Source: Knoellia koreensis (lineage in GTDB: Bacteria; Actinomycetota; Actinomycetes; Actinomycetales; Dermatophilaceae). From it: a stretch of DNA of 64,000 nucleotides. The notes beneath the pieces are model-generated. The model searched no databases. It saw only the letters and a program-made list of their open reading frames with translations, and was not told the origin of the DNA. Location: the NCBI RefSeq assembly GCF_013041615.1, contig NZ_JABEPQ010000001.1, positions 1,356,976 to 1,420,975 on the forward strand, given 5' to 3'. The position numbers and the translations under genes were made by a program. Positions 52,920 to 64,000 of the stretch are shown in pieces. Every line of letters begins with the position of its first letter. Within the stretch, counting starts at the first letter, position 1.

Positions 52920-54557
52920 TCAGCGCTTCTGCTTGACGATCTGCTCCTGGGCGACGTCGTGCCCGAGCTCCTCCGGGTCGGCCTCGTGGCCGACCGGGGT
53001 GTTCTCGGTGCCCGAGCCCTGGAACTGCTGCTTGAACTTGCCGATCGCCTCCTCGAGGCCCGCGCGGGTCTCGTCGGCGAACTTGCCGGTCTCGCGGATC
53101 GCGTCGAGCAGGCCCTTGTTCTCGCGGCGCAGGTAGTCGAGGAACTCGGCCTCGAACTTGCGCACGTCCTCGACGGCGACCGAGTCCAGCTCACCGGAGG
53201 TACCGGCCCAGATGGACACGACCTCCTCCTCGACCGGGAACGGGTCGGACTGCGGCTGCTTGAGCACCTCGACGAGGCGACCACCGCGGGCCAGCTGGGC
53301 ACGCGAGGCCGGGTCGAGGTCCGAGGCGAACATGGCGAACGCCTCGAGCGCACGGAACTGGGCCAGGTCGAGCTTGAGTCGGCCGGACACGTCCTTCATG
53401 GCCTTGATCTGCGCGGCACCACCGACGCGGGAGACCGAGACACCCACATCGATCGCCGGGCGGACGTTGGCGTTGAACAGGTCGGCCTGCAGGTAGATCT
53501 GGCCGTCGGTGATGGAGATGACGTTGGTCGGGATGTACGCCGAGACGTCACCGGCCTTGGTCTCGATGATCGGCAGACCCGTCATCGATCCGGCACCGAG
53601 CTCGTCGGAGAGCTTGGCGCAGCGCTCGAGCAGCCGGCTGTGCAGGTAGAACACGTCGCCGGGGTAGGCCTCGCGGCCCGGCGGGCGACGCAGCAGCAGC
53701 GACATCGCGCGGTAGGCCTCGGCCTGCTTCGACAGGTCGTCGAACACGATGAGGACGTGCTTGGCGTCGTACATCCAGTGCTGGCCGATGGCCGAGCCGG
53801 TGAACGGCGCGAGGTACTTGAAGCCCGCGGCGTCGGAGGCGGGGGCCGCGACGATCGTCGTGTACTCGAGGGCGCCGGCCTCCTCCAGGGTGCCGCGCAC
53901 CGAGGCGATGGTCGAGCCCTTCTGGCCGACGGCGACGTAGATGCAGCGGACCTGCTTCTCCGGGTCGCCGCTCTCCCAGTTGGCCTTCTGGTTGAGGATC
54001 GTGTCGATCGCGACCGTGGTCTTGCCGGTCTGGCGGTCGCCGATGATGAGCTGGCGCTGGCCGCGACCGATCGGGGTCATGGCGTCGACGGCCTTGATGC
54101 CCGTCTGCAGCGGCTGGTGCACCGACTGGCGCTGGACCACGTTGGGGGCCTGGAGCTCCAGCGCGCGGCTCTCGGTCGACTCGATCTCGCCGAGGCCGTC
54201 GATCGGCTGGCCGAGCGGGTTGACCACGCGGCCGAGGAACGCGTCACCGACGGGGACCGAGAGGATCTCGCCGGTGCGCTTGACCTGCTGGCCCTCCTCG
54301 ATCTTGGAGAAGTCACCGAGGATGACGACGCCGATCTCGTGGACGTCGAGGTTGAGCGCGAGGCCCAGGGTGCCGTCCTCGAACTCGAGCAGCTCGTTGG
54401 TCATGGCCGAGGGCAGGCCCTCGACGTGGGCGATGCCGTCACCGGCGTCGGTGACGCGGCCGACCTCTTCGCGGGACGCCGCGCCGGGCTCGTAGGACTG
54501 GACGAAGTTGTCCAGAGCGTCCCGGATCTCCTCCGGACGGATCGAAAGCTCCGTCAT
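52920..54557 (-). CDS. atpA: ATP synthase alpha subunit
   Basis: The 545-residue regulatory subunit has the nucleotide motif [16 protein letters not shown] near residue 170, [15 protein letters not shown], and the signature [22 protein letters not shown] with the catalytic Arg. The last 30 residues are an acidic extension ([18 protein letters not shown]), typical of actinobacteria. Its role is to bind nucleotide and complete the beta catalytic site. Confidence 0.98.
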   Translation of the reverse strand: MTELSIRPEEIRDALDNFVQSYEPGAASREEVGRVTDAGDGIAHVEGLPSAMTNELLEFEDGTLGLALNLDVHEIGVVILGDFSKIEEGQQVKRTGEILSVPVGDAFLGRVVNPLGQPIDGLGEIESTESRALELQAPNVVQRQSVHQPLQTGIKAVDAMTPIGRGQRQLIIGDRQTGKTTVAIDTILNQKANWESGDPEKQVRCIYVAVGQKGSTIASVRGTLEEAGALEYTTIVAAPASDAAGFKYLAPFTGSAIGQHWMYDAKHVLIVFDDLSKQAEAYRAMSLLLRRPPGREAYPGDVFYLHSRLLERCAKLSDELGAGSMTGLPIIETKAGDVSAYIPTNVISITDGQIYLQADLFNANVRPAIDVGVSVSRVGGAAQIKAMKDVSGRLKLDLAQFRALEAFAMFASDLDPASRAQLARGGRLVEVLKQPQSDPFPVEEEVVSIWAGTSGELDSVAVEDVRKFEAEFLDYLRRENKGLLDAIRETGKFADETRAGLEEAIGKFKQQFQGSGTENTPVGHEADPEELGHDVAQEQIVKQKR

Positions 54558-54579
54558 CTGATCTCTTCTCCTCGGTTGC

Positions 54580-54597
54580 CGGCCCCGGGTGGGGCCG
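54580..54597 (-). repeat. atpH-atpA intercistronic hairpin
   Basis: CGGCCCC-GGGT-GGGGCCG is a perfect 7-bp stem in the 116-bp gap upstream of atpA. A full GTATGCCGCGTGG copy lies 44 bp to the right. Confidence 0.55.
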
Positions 54598-54641
54598 AAG
54601 TCTGGTGTGGCTCTTGGTGTGTGAGTGCCGCTGCGTTGTGG

Positions 54642-54654
54642 GTATGCCGCGTGG
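54642..54654 (+). repeat. intercistronic copy of the GTATGCCGCGTGG motif
   Basis: The full 13-mer lies between atpH and atpA, 19 bp before the atpH stop on the plus-strand numbering. It is unpaired. Confidence 0.7.
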
Positions 54655-54673
54655 TTGCGTCAGGGGGACGCTG

Positions 54674-55485
54674 TCAGCCGCTGATCCGGCGTCGGACCTC
54701 ATCGAGGCGCCGCACGACCGTGCCGTCGACGACCTCGTCGCCGACCTGGACGCGGATGCCGCCGACGACCTGCGGGTCGAGGACCTGCTGGAGCAGGACC
54801 GGCTTGCCGTAGATGCCCTGCAGGGCGCTGGCGAGCCGCTCGCGCTGCTGCTCGGTCAGGTCGGTCGCGACCGTCACCACGGCGGTGACCTGGTCGCGAC
54901 GCTGCGCGGCCAGGTCGAGGTAGTGCTCCATGGTGCGCTCGAACTTGCGGCCACGACCGGACAGCACCGCCTGGCGGACCAGGCGCTGGGTGTCCGGTGC
55001 GGCCTTGCCGTCGAGGAGACGGTCGACCAGCTGGCCCTTGGCCCGGGCGTCGCCCTGCCGATTGGTGAGGGCGTCGCGCAGCTCGGGGCTGGCCGCGACG
55101 GTCCGCTCGAACCGGAAGAGCTCGTCCTCGACCCGGTCGATCTGGCCGTCCTGCTCGGCGCCGGCCAGCAGGGCCGAGACCCCGAGGTCCTCGAGGGTGT
55201 CGGTGAGGTCGCGCTCGGTGGCCCACCGCTGCCCGACGACGTCCTGCACGACCGCGAGGGTCGGTGCCGACACCTTGCCGCCGAGCAGCCGCTCGGCGAG
55301 CGCCTTGCGGTCGGCCGGTTCCCGCGAGGGGTCGGCCACCGCACGGCGCAAGGTGGCCGAGCCGTCGAACGCGCCGACGACGGCGAGCAGCTCGTCCCCG
55401 AGCGCGCGCCGGTCGGCATCGCCCGAGAGGGCGGCGTCGAGCGCCTTGCCCGAGGCCACGGCTGCGGCCCGCGACGACCCACGCA

Positions 55486-55486
<1 letters not shown>
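54674..55486 (-). CDS. atpH: ATP synthase delta subunit
   Basis: The 270-residue peripheral-stalk subunit is longer than the usual ~180, as in many actinobacteria. It contains ADPSREPADRKALAERLLGG and the C-terminal RDQVTAVVTVATDLTEQQRERLASAL and VLDPQVVGGIRVQVGDEVVDGTV. It connects F1 to the b subunit. Its start overlaps the atpF stop by 1 bp (TGATG). Confidence 0.95.
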
Positions 55487-56064
<578 letters not shown>

Positions 56065-56117
56065 TTATCTGTTGAAACGGAACAGCTTGGTGAGCCTGGG
56101 CTCGAAAGCGGTGAGCG

Positions 56118-57252
<1,135 letters not shown>

Positions 57253-57412
57253 AGCCTCTCCTCCAGTGACATGTCGAGCGATCGCACCGCCGATCCGGGG
57301 CGGATGTCAGTGCGGCAGAAGTTGCGCGGACGGACGAGAGCCGGAGTCGCGGGGGACGACAGCCCGTACGCTACCGGACGGTTTGCCGGGGCCGCGACGC
57401 GGGATCGGAAGC

Positions 57413-57877
57413 TCACGAGGCGCTCCTGTCCAAGGTCGAGTCGGCCCCGTCCGCGCGCTCCCGGTAGACCGGAACCCGGGCGCGCCGCCAGGCGCGCATC
57501 TGGGCGCCCTGCCACACGAGGACAGACACGAGCAACGCGATGCCCGCGGCATACGAGTCGAACACCTCGATGCGGCGGGCGATGACCAGGACGCCGAGCA
57601 GGAGCAGCACCTGGGCGAAGTAGACCGCCATGCCGACCGCCATGAACAGCATCGGCTCGGTGGTGTCCTTGACGAACCGGCCGACGATGAACAGGCCGGA
57701 GGCGAAGAACGCGAGACCGATCGCGACGCCGATGAGGCCGGCCACCCCGCCGTCGACGCCGCGGAAGAAGGCGAGGACGATCGAGGTCAGGACGCCTGCC
57801 ACCGCGGTCGGCAGAAGGGCCCCGCGCAGCACCACGTGGAAGAGGTTGTCTCCCTGGGGCGCGGTCTGCTGCGTCAT
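57413..57877 (-). CDS. AtpI-like membrane protein of the ATP synthase operon
   Basis: The 154-residue protein starts at ATG 57877 (MTQQTAPQGDNLFHVVLRGA) and has four membrane helices, among them GGVAGLIGVAIGLAFFASGLF and MFMAVGMAVYFAQVLLLLGVLVI. A Lys/Arg-rich tail ends it. It occupies the atpI place before atpB; such proteins are linked to c-ring assembly or Mg2+ uptake. A frame between 57249 and 57515 has no recognised coding features and is not counted. Confidence 0.78.
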   Translation of the reverse strand: MTQQTAPQGDNLFHVVLRGALLPTAVAGVLTSIVLAFFRGVDGGVAGLIGVAIGLAFFASGLFIVGRFVKDTTEPMLFMAVGMAVYFAQVLLLLGVLVIARRIEVFDSYAAGIALLVSVLVWQGAQMRAWRRARVPVYRERADGADSTLDRSAS

Positions 57878-58004
57878 CGGTCTGGCCTGCCTGGTCGTCG
57901 CGGCTGGAGTGCTCGGCGAGAGGTGGTCTGGGCGCCGTCCTCGGCGCTTGTGAAAGCTATCACAAGCTCTCCCGGGGCCGCCAATCGCGCACTTCGACAG
58001 CAGC

Positions 58005-58017
58005 GTATGCCGCGTGG
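58005..58017 (+). repeat. intergenic copy of the GTATGCCGCGTGG motif
   Basis: The full 13-mer lies between the start of the atpI-like gene and the stop of the WecA-like gene, unpaired. Confidence 0.7.
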
Positions 58018-58026
58018 CAACCCCCG

Positions 58027-59148
58027 TCAGCGGACCTTGCGGGGGCGGTGGCCGGGCGCGGAGAAGCGCGGCAGCCAGAGGGTGAGGACCCAGACGACCG
58101 CGATGGCGAGCACCACTCCCCCGACGGCGAGGCGGGGGTCGCCGACGAAGATGAAGCTCACCGAACCGAGCGAGGCGACCGCAGCCCAGAGCCACAGCAG
58201 CAGGACGGCCCGCCGGTGGCCGTGGCCGATCTGGAGCATCCGGTGGTGCAGGTGCTGCTTGTCCGGCTGCCACGGCCGCTCCCCCCGCCGGGTGCGACGC
58301 ACCACCGCCAGCAGGATGTCGACGAGCGGCAGCAGGATGATCGCCGCAGGGATGACGAGCGGCAGCAGCGTCGCCGCGAGCGGGTTGGCGCTCACCTGGG
58401 TCGGCGTGACGTTGCCGGTGGTCGAGATGATCGCGGCCGCGAGCAGCAGGCCCAGCAGGAGTGCGCCGGAGTCACCCATGAACAGCCGCGCCGGGTAGAA
58501 GTTGTGCGGCAGGAACCCCAGGCAGCACCCGATGAGCGCGGCCGAGATGAAGGTGGCCGAGGAGAACACGTTGGGTGGGTCGAAGGTGCGCGAGATGAAG
58601 TAGCTGTAGACGAAGAACGACAGCGCGGCGATGGCGACCACCCCGGCCGCGAGACCGTCGAGCCCGTCGATGAAGTTGACGGCGTTGGTGCACAGGACCA
58701 CCGCGAAGACGGTGAGCGCCACGATGATCGGCGTCGGCAGGACCGTCACGCCACCACCGATGGGCAGCTGGAGCAGCTGCACCCCGCTGAAGGCCATGAT
58801 CCCGGCCGCGATCATCTGGCCGCCCATCTTGGTCAGCCAGTCGAGCTCGCGGATGTCGTCGATCGCGCCGAGCAGGCACACGATCGCCGCACCCCAGAGG
58901 ATGCCCTGGAGCTCCGGGCCGAGCTGGAAGACCTGACCGAGCCGCGGCAGCTGGCTGGCCACCAGCATCGACGCGGCGAACCCCAGGAAGATCGCCACCC
59001 CACCGAGGCGCGGGATCGGCACCGAGTGCACGTCGCGGTCCCGGACCGGTGTGAACGCCCTGGTGCGCACGGCGACGGCGCGCAGCAGCGGCGTCGCGGC
59101 ATACGTGATGACCGCGGCGACCAACAGGACGAGCAGATACTCGCGCAC
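58027..59148 (-). CDS. WecA-like polyprenyl-phosphate GlcNAc-1-phosphate transferase
   Basis: The 373-residue protein has about 11 membrane helices and the family motifs RDVHSVPIPRLGGVAIFLGF, GAIDDIRELDW (Mg-binding Asp-Asp), NAVNFIDGLDGLAAG and RLFMGDSGALLLGLLLA; the C-terminal loop RPWQPDKQHLHHRMLQIGH carries the His motif. It transfers a HexNAc-phosphate to a polyprenyl phosphate, the first step of cell-wall linkage or polysaccharide synthesis, as in mycobacterial WecA/Rfe. It precedes the ATP synthase genes, as in mycobacteria. Confidence 0.92.
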   Translation of the reverse strand: MREYLLVLLVAAVITYAATPLLRAVAVRTRAFTPVRDRDVHSVPIPRLGGVAIFLGFAASMLVASQLPRLGQVFQLGPELQGILWGAAIVCLLGAIDDIRELDWLTKMGGQMIAAGIMAFSGVQLLQLPIGGGVTVLPTPIIVALTVFAVVLCTNAVNFIDGLDGLAAGVVAIAALSFFVYSYFISRTFDPPNVFSSATFISAALIGCCLGFLPHNFYPARLFMGDSGALLLGLLLAAAIISTTGNVTPTQVSANPLAATLLPLVIPAAIILLPLVDILLAVVRRTRRGERPWQPDKQHLHHRMLQIGHGHRRAVLLLWLWAAVASLGSVSFIFVGDPRLAVGGVVLAIAVVWVLTLWLPRFSAPGHRPRKVR

Positions 59149-59173
59149 TTACGCGGCGCCTTCCGAGGTGGTG

Positions 59174-60454
59174 TCAGCCTCGAGGGTATGCCGGGAAGCG
59201 GGTGACGAGGTCCGTCACGCCCGCGCGCACCTCCTTGGAGACCGCGTGGTCGGGGTCGGCGTCACCCTTGGTGACCGCGGTCGCGATGAGGTCGGCGATC
59301 TCGCGCATCTCCTCGGTGCCCATGCCCTGGGTGGTGACGCACGGGGTGCCCACGCGGATGCCGCTGGCGATGTTGGGCTTCTGCGGGTCGAACGGGATGG
59401 CGTTCTTGTTGAGCACGATGCCCGCGGCGTCGGCGCGGGCCTCGGCGTCGGCGCCGGTGACCTCGATGCCCTGGAGGTCGTGCAGCGACAGGTGGGTGTC
59501 GGTGCCACCGGTCGTGGGCCGGATCCCCTTCTCCCCCAACGCTTCCGCGAGCACCGCAGCGTTCTCGATGACCCGCTTGGCGTAGGTCTGGTACTCGGGC
59601 GTCGCACACTCCTTGAAGTTCACGGCCTTGGCCGCGATGGTGTGCATCTGGGGGCCGCCCTGCATCATCGGGAAGACGGCCTTGTCGAGCTTGGCGGCGT
59701 GCTCCTCCTTGCACACCAGGGCACCAGAGCGCGGGCCGCGCAGCACCTTGTGCGTCGTGAAGGTGACGACGTCGGCGTGCGGCACGGGGCTCGGGATCGC
59801 CTGTCCCGCAACGAGACCGATGAAGTGGGCCGCGTCGACCCAGAAGATCGCGCCGACCTCGTCGGCGACCCGGCGGAAGAACTCGAAGTCGATCAGGCGC
59901 GGGATGGCGGAGCCGCCGGCGAGGATCACCTTGGGCCGGTGTTCCTTGGCGAGCCGCTCGACCTCTGCGTAGTCGATGTCCTCGGTCTGCTTGTCGACGC
60001 CGTAGTGGACGGCGTTGAACCACTTGCCCGAGAAGGACACCTTGGTGCCGTGGGTGAGGTGGCCACCCATCGGCAGCGCCATCGCCAGGATGGTGTCGCC
60101 GGGCTGCATGAACGCGCCGTAGACCGCCTGGTTGGCGCTGGCGCCGGAGTGCGGCTGGACGTTGGCGTGGTCGGCGCCGAACAACGCCTTGGCCCGCTCG
60201 ATCGCGAGGTTCTCGGCCCGGTCCACGACCTCGCAGCCACCGTAGTAGCGGCGGCCCGGGTAGCCCTCGGCGTACTTGTTCGACAGGGTCGAGCCGAGCG
60301 CCGTGAGGACCTCGGGGCTGGACATGTTCTCGGAGGCGATGAGCTGCAGGCCACCGCGGATCCGCTCGAGCTCGTCGACGAGGATGCCGGCGATGTCGGG
60401 GTCGAAGGACTCCAGCGCGCCGTAGTCGGAGCCGTAGAAGGTGTCAGCGCTCAT
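59174..60454 (-). CDS. glyA: serine hydroxymethyltransferase
   Basis: The 426-residue PLP enzyme has the Lys site in VVTFTTHKVLRGPRSGALV (about residue 230) and ANVQPHSGASANQAVYGAFM and IWVDAAHFIGL. It interconverts serine and glycine while loading one-carbon units on tetrahydrofolate. The first 20 residues (TFYGSDYGALESFDPDIAGI) are usual. The C-terminus carries a GTATGCCG copy (reverse) in FPAYPRG. Its start overlaps the TsaC-like gene stop by 11 bp. Confidence 0.97.
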   Translation of the reverse strand: MSADTFYGSDYGALESFDPDIAGILVDELERIRGGLQLIASENMSSPEVLTALGSTLSNKYAEGYPGRRYYGGCEVVDRAENLAIERAKALFGADHANVQPHSGASANQAVYGAFMQPGDTILAMALPMGGHLTHGTKVSFSGKWFNAVHYGVDKQTEDIDYAEVERLAKEHRPKVILAGGSAIPRLIDFEFFRRVADEVGAIFWVDAAHFIGLVAGQAIPSPVPHADVVTFTTHKVLRGPRSGALVCKEEHAAKLDKAVFPMMQGGPQMHTIAAKAVNFKECATPEYQTYAKRVIENAAVLAEALGEKGIRPTTGGTDTHLSLHDLQGIEVTGADAEARADAAGIVLNKNAIPFDPQKPNIASGIRVGTPCVTTQGMGTEEMREIADLIATAVTKGDADPDHAVSKEVRAGVTDLVTRFPAYPRG

Positions 60455-61220
60455 GGGTGTCTCCCTCGGGTCGGGCAGCGGTGCCGGGTCGGGCGGCGGG
60501 GTCCGCCGGCAACTCTATTGCGTCGTCGTCGGCGGCTTCCGGCGCGTCCGCGTCGCTCACGGGGGCGGCGTCCTCCTGCGGCTGGCGCGCGGCAATGACG
60601 ACGTCCTCGATGTCGTCCCACGAGATCGCACCGGCGCGCAGCACCACCGGCTCGTCGCCGGTGCAGTCGACAATGGTCGACACCTCGTTGCTGGTCGTCG
60701 GCCCGCCGTCGAGGTAGACGGTCACGGCCGCACCCAGCTGCGCGGCCGCGTCGGTCACGGTGGTGGCCGGGGGCTGACCGGTGAGGTTGGCGCTGGTGAC
60801 GGCCATCGGCCCCACCTCGCTGAGCAGCGCGATGGCGACGTCGTCCTGCGGCATGCGCAGCGCGACGGTGCCGTTGGTGTCGCCGAGGTCCCACATGAGC
60901 GAGGGCTGCGCCTCGAAGATCAGCGTCAGCGGCCCGGGCCAGAACTTCGCGATGAGGGCGCGCGCCCACGGCGGCACCGAGGTCGCGAGCCCGTCGACGG
61001 TGCGCACGCTCGGCACCAGGACCGGCGGTGGCATCTCGCGCCCGCGCCCCTTGGCGGCCAGCACGGAGGCGACCGCCTCAGCGGAGAACGCGTCCGCGCC
61101 CACGCCGTAGACGGTGTCGGTCGGCAGTACGACGACCTCGCCGTCACGGACGGCGGCCGAGGCCTTGGCGACCCCTTCGGCGAGACCCTCGGGGGTGGTG
61201 CAGTCGTAGACCGGGCTCAT
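60444..61220 (-). CDS. L-threonylcarbamoyladenylate synthase (TsaC/Sua5 type)
   Basis: The 258-residue protein has the YrdC motif VVVLPTDTVYGVGADAFSAEA and the nucleotide/carbamoyl site region AKFWPGPLTLIFEAQPSL and AVTSANLTGQPP. It makes threonylcarbamoyl-AMP for t6A modification of tRNA. The C-terminal 45 residues are acidic and low in complexity. It lies between prmC and glyA. Confidence 0.93.
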   Translation of the reverse strand: MSPVYDCTTPEGLAEGVAKASAAVRDGEVVVLPTDTVYGVGADAFSAEAVASVLAAKGRGREMPPPVLVPSVRTVDGLATSVPPWARALIAKFWPGPLTLIFEAQPSLMWDLGDTNGTVALRMPQDDVAIALLSEVGPMAVTSANLTGQPPATTVTDAAAQLGAAVTVYLDGGPTTSNEVSTIVDCTGDEPVVLRAGAISWDDIEDVVIAARQPQEDAAPVSDADAPEAADDDAIELPADPAARPGTAARPEGDTHER

Positions 61221-61242
61221 GCGCCCAATGCTAGGACCCGCG

Positions 61243-62103
61243 TCAGGCGCGGGTGGCGACAGTCGCGCGCGGGCGGCCGTTGAGATCGACGTGGTCGACG
61301 ACGTCGGTCCAGTTTCCGTTGCGGCGCAGCGACTCCGGCAGTGTCGCCCCCTGGGTGTCGGCGTGCTCCATGACGAGGACGCCGCCCGGGCGCAGCAGCG
61401 CCGCCGCCCGGGCCGCGACCGCGAGCGGAATCGCCAGGCCGTCGTCGCTGCCGCCGTAGAGCGCGACCTGCGGGTCGTGGTCGCGCACCTCGGGGTCGAG
61501 CGGCACCATCCCGACGGGGATGTAGGGCGGGTTGCTCACCACGACGTCGACCCGCCCTTCGAGCTCCGGGTATGCCGTCGTGGCATCTCCCAGCGACAGC
61601 TCCACCGCCAGCCCGGTCGCCTCGACGTTGCGCTGCGCCCAGGCGTGCGCCTCGGGCGACAGCTCCACGGCATACACGGTCGAGGTCGGCGCCTCCTTCG
61701 CCACAGACAGGGCGATGGCGCCCGAGCCGGTGCACAGGTCGACGACGATCGGCGACTCCCCCGCCGTCGCGCCGGCAGTGATGGCCAGACCCGCGGCGAG
61801 CTCGGTCTCCGGACGCGGCACGAAGACGCCCGGTCCGACCTCCAGGGTCAGGTGGCGGAAGTGGGCGCGACCGGTGAGGTGCTGCAACGGAACCCGCGCT
61901 GCGCGCTCGCTGAGCAACGCGGCATACCGCTGGGAGACAACGGCATCGAGCTCGTCACCCATCACCACCCGGCGTCGCACCTCGGATGCGTCGACCCCCA
62001 GCACGTGGGCGGCGAGGGCCAGGGCGTCCGCCTCGGGCGACGGCACCCCGGCGTCCCGGAGCGTGAGGGTCGCCGACGCGACCCCCTGCTTGAGGGAGGT
62101 CAC
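61243..62103 (-). CDS. prmC: peptide-chain release factor glutamine N5-methyltransferase
   Basis: The 286-residue protein has [20 protein letters not shown], motif [21 protein letters not shown], the acidic [10 protein letters not shown]-type loop ([14 protein letters not shown]) and the catalytic [14 protein letters not shown]. It methylates the GGQ glutamine of RF1/RF2. It starts at GTG 62103, overlapping the prfA stop by 4 bp (GTGA). Confidence 0.96.
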   Translation of the reverse strand: MTSLKQGVASATLTLRDAGVPSPEADALALAAHVLGVDASEVRRRVVMGDELDAVVSQRYAALLSERAARVPLQHLTGRAHFRHLTLEVGPGVFVPRPETELAAGLAITAGATAGESPIVVDLCTGSGAIALSVAKEAPTSTVYAVELSPEAHAWAQRNVEATGLAVELSLGDATTAYPELEGRVDVVVSNPPYIPVGMVPLDPEVRDHDPQVALYGGSDDGLAIPLAVAARAAALLRPGGVLVMEHADTQGATLPESLRRNGNWTDVVDHVDLNGRPRATVATRA

Positions 62104-63179
62104 GCGGTCTCGGCCACGGCCGCGAGCCGGGCGGCCTCGTCGGCGTCGACCGCCGACTGGATCACCGGCTCGAGGTCACCGTCGAGCACCGCGTCGAGGT
62201 TGTAGGCCTTGTAGCCCGTGCGGTGGTCGCTGATGCGGTTCTCGGGGAAGTTGTAGGTGCGGATCCGCTCGCTGCGGTCGACGGTGCGCACCTGGCTCTT
62301 GCGGGCCTCGGCCGACGCTGCGGCCGCCTCGTCCATCGCGATCTGGTGCAGCCGGGCCCGGAGCACCCGCAGCGCCGACTCCTTGTTCTGGAGCTGGCTC
62401 TTCTCGTTCTGGCAGCTGACGACCACACCGGTCGGCAGGTGCGTGATCCGCACGGCCGAGTCCGTGGTGTTGACGCTCTGCCCGCCTGGGCCGGAGCTGC
62501 GGTAGACGTCGATCTTGAGGTCGTTCGGGTCGATCTCGACCTCCACGTCCTCGGCCTCCGGCATCACCCAGACCCCCGCGGCGGAGGTGTGGATGCGGCC
62601 CTGGCTCTCGGTGACAGGGACGCGCTGCACCCGGTGCACACCACCCTCGAACTTGAGCCGGGCCCACGGGGCCTCCCCCGGCTCGGGCGTGCCCTTGGCC
62701 TTGATCGCGACCTGGACGTCCTTGTACCCGCCGAGGTCGGACTCGGTCGCGTCGATGACCTCGGTCTTCCAGCCCCGCCGCTCCGCGTGCCGCAGGTACA
62801 TCCGCAGCAGGTCGCCGGCGAACAGCGCGGACTCCTCGCCACCCTCCCCCGCCTTGACCTCGAGGATGACGTCGCGGTCGTCGTCGGGGTCGCGCGGCAC
62901 GAGCAGGCGGCGCAGCTTGTCCTCGGCCGCGGCGAGGTCCGCCTCCAGCCCGGGCACCTCGGCCGCGAACCCCTCGTCCTCGGCGGCGAGCTCGCGCGCG
63001 GCGGCGAGGTCGTCCTTGGCCCCGACCCACGCGTGGTATGCCGCGACGGTCGGTGCCAGCGCGGCATACCTCTTGTTGATGGTGCGCACGGCGTCGGGGT
63101 CGGAGGCGACGGCAGGGTCGGCCAGCTGCCGCTCGAGGGCGGCGTGCTCCTCGACGAGGGCGGCGGCGGACTCCAGCAT
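62100..63179 (-). CDS. prfA: peptide chain release factor 1
   Basis: The 359-residue protein carries the GGQ motif in [20 protein letters not shown] (about residue 240) and the codon-reading region with [12 protein letters not shown] before it. It ends translation at UAA/UAG. Nothing unusual is seen. It follows rpmE by 84 bp with a terminator-like hairpin in between and is coupled to prmC. Confidence 0.97.
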   Translation of the reverse strand: MLESAAALVEEHAALERQLADPAVASDPDAVRTINKRYAALAPTVAAYHAWVGAKDDLAAARELAAEDEGFAAEVPGLEADLAAAEDKLRRLLVPRDPDDDRDVILEVKAGEGGEESALFAGDLLRMYLRHAERRGWKTEVIDATESDLGGYKDVQVAIKAKGTPEPGEAPWARLKFEGGVHRVQRVPVTESQGRIHTSAAGVWVMPEAEDVEVEIDPNDLKIDVYRSSGPGGQSVNTTDSAVRITHLPTGVVVSCQNEKSQLQNKESALRVLRARLHQIAMDEAAAASAEARKSQVRTVDRSERIRTYNFPENRISDHRTGYKAYNLDAVLDGDLEPVIQSAVDADEAARLAAVAETA

Positions 63180-63216
63180 CGAAAGCTCCCGGTGGATGGG
63201 TCGTACGGGGAAACGA

Positions 63217-63255
63217 ATGCGCCGGCCCCGACCACAAGGGTCAGGACCGGCGCAT
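63217..63255 (-). terminator. hairpin after rpmE
   Basis: ATGCGCCGG (63217-63225) and CCGGCGCAT (63247-63255) form a 9-bp outer stem with a partly paired inner part (GACC/GGTC). Read leftwards it is followed by T-rich TTCGTTTCC. It lies 8 bp after the rpmE stop and just before prfA. Confidence 0.65.
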
Positions 63256-63263
63256 CGGAAAAG

Positions 63264-63488
63264 CTAGGCGTTCTTCGCGTCGGCCTTCTTGCCGTAGCGG
63301 GCCTGGAAGCGGGCCACGCGACCACCGGTGTCGAGGATCTTCTGCTTGCCGGTGTAGAACGGGTGGCAGTTCGAGCAGACCTCGGCGCGGATGGCGCCGT
63401 CGGCAGCGGTGCTGCGGGTCTCGAACGTGTTGCCACAGGTACAGGTCACCGTGGTGGCGACGTACTCGGGGTGGATGTCCTTCTTCAC
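63264..63488 (-). CDS. rpmE: 50S ribosomal protein L31 (zinc-binding form)
   Basis: The 74-residue protein starts at GTG 63488 ([20 protein letters not shown]) after AAGGAG, with zinc cysteines CTCGNTFE and [13 protein letters not shown]. It is the Cys-containing (zinc) L31 type. It belongs to the large ribosomal subunit at the bridge to the small subunit. A longer frame to 63581 has no ribosome-binding site. Confidence 0.96.
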   Translation of the reverse strand: MKKDIHPEYVATTVTCTCGNTFETRSTAADGAIRAEVCSNCHPFYTGKQKILDTGGRVARFQARYGKKADAKNA

Positions 63489-63615
63489 TGCGTGCTCCTT
63501 GGGATTCGTCCGGGTCGGCGGGCCCATCGCGTCTCGATGCAGACCCCGCATGTCAGGCATGCCAGCCGTGAACCGGTCCAACTAGGGAAGTGTGCCAGAA
63601 AGGTGGCACGTCCTC

Positions 63616-64000
63616 CTAAACGGCAGGGACGTGCTCGTCATTCCCCGCCGGATCCGCGGCATCGGGCGTGACCAGCGGTAGCCGGATGCGCACGGTGGTC
63701 CCCTCGCCCTCGGTCGACTCCAGCGTCAGCTGGCCGTCGTGCCCCTCGACGATCTGGCGCACGATGGCCAACCCGAGACCGGTGCCCGGGATCGCGGCCG
63801 CGGTGGCGTTGCTGGCGCGGAAGAACCGGCCGAAGAGCTGGTCGAGGTCGGCCGCGGGGATGCCGATGCCCGAGTCGGCGACCGTGACCACGACGTCGTT
63901 GCCGTCCCTGACCGCCGTCAGCTCGACGCGCCCGCCAGCGGGGGTGAACTTGACCGCGTTGGAGCCCAGGTTGAGCAGGGCCCGCTCGAGGTGGCGTGGC
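63616..64000 (-). CDS. sensor histidine kinase, C-terminal ATPase domain (N-terminus outside window)
   Basis: The stop is at 63616 and the frame is open to the right edge. The visible 128 residues include the N box LLNLGSNAVKFTPAGG, the G1 box VTVADSGIGIPAADLD, the F box LFGRFFRASNA and the G2 box GTGLGLAIVRQIVEGHDG. It is the HATPase_c domain of a histidine kinase. The C-terminal tail (PDAADPAGNDEHVPAV) is short. The gene lies upstream of rpmE and is not part of the ribosomal genes. Confidence 0.9.
   Translation of the reverse strand, partial: PRHLERALLNLGSNAVKFTPAGGRVELTAVRDGNDVVVTVADSGIGIPAADLDQLFGRFFRASNATAAAIPGTGLGLAIVRQIVEGHDGQLTLESTEGEGTTVRIRLPLVTPDAADPAGNDEHVPAV

Overview
The window is high-GC DNA, roughly 70% by eye, densely packed with protein genes. 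It has several marker genes of Actinomycetota: the mismatch endonuclease NucS, the DUF2550 protein beside the ATP synthase genes, the synteny rpmE-prfA-prmC-tsaC-glyA-wecA-like-atpIBEFHAGDC-DUF2550, a divergent murA/PduO pair, DUF222-HNH proteins, crotonyl-CoA carboxylase/reductase and a YhgE/Pip protein. GTG starts, GTGA/ATGA gene overlaps and leaderless promoters are common. A member of the Micrococcales, perhaps Intrasporangiaceae-like, is my best guess; no rRNA is present to fix it. I saw no tRNA, rRNA, CRISPR array, insertion sequence or prophage.

Layout. 1-7.6 kb: a YhgE/Pip export-type membrane protein with a degenerate ABC-ATPase-like partner under a TetR repressor with two tandem operators; a cysteine-synthase-fold enzyme; a BNR-propeller/MoaD-like coupled pair; a hydroxyacid dehydrogenase; a lipoprotein sugar dehydrogenase. 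7.6-12.2 kb: a NarL-type two-component system, then a phospholipase-A2-like protein, a membrane alpha/beta hydrolase and a DUF937 protein. 12.2-15.6 kb: gatCAB. 15.7-19.8 kb: methylmalonyl-CoA epimerase, a methyltransferase, a frameshifted secreted nuclease, and ccr. 19.9-26.9 kb: AI-2E-type permease, SigE-family sigma factor with an exported partner, double 3-hydroxyacyl-CoA dehydrogenase, nucS. 26.9-41.4 kb: an amino-sugar island (phosphatase, class II aldolase, PfkB kinase, ROK kinase, DeoR repressor, SIS isomerase, NagA, then an HNH gene, a sugar ABC transporter and a DUF5107 protein). 41.3-46.9 kb: MFS permease, hydroxyacid dehydrogenase, TIM-barrel isomerase and ethylmalonyl-CoA mutase. 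46.9-64 kb: STAS protein, murA, PduO-type adenosyltransferase, the complete F1Fo ATP synthase operon, a WecA-like enzyme, glyA, tsaC-like, prmC, prfA, rpmE and the end of a histidine kinase.

Themes. Ccr, 3-hydroxybutyryl-CoA dehydrogenase, epimerase, ethylmalonyl-CoA mutase and the B12 adenosyltransferase together point to an ethylmalonyl-CoA route for C2 assimilation. The ROK kinase, NagA, AgaS-like SIS protein, PfkB kinase and class II aldolase form a plausible non-PTS N-acetylgalactosamine/N-acetylglucosamine pathway, and repeated operator-like motifs may link it to the ABC transporter.

The most unusual signal is not a gene. The octamer GTATGCCG occurs about 62 times in 64 kb, in both orientations equally, in coding and intergenic DNA. 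Between genes it extends to GTATGCCGCGTGG and forms inverted pairs. This density and arrangement resemble a DNA-uptake-sequence-like or other genome-wide address motif.
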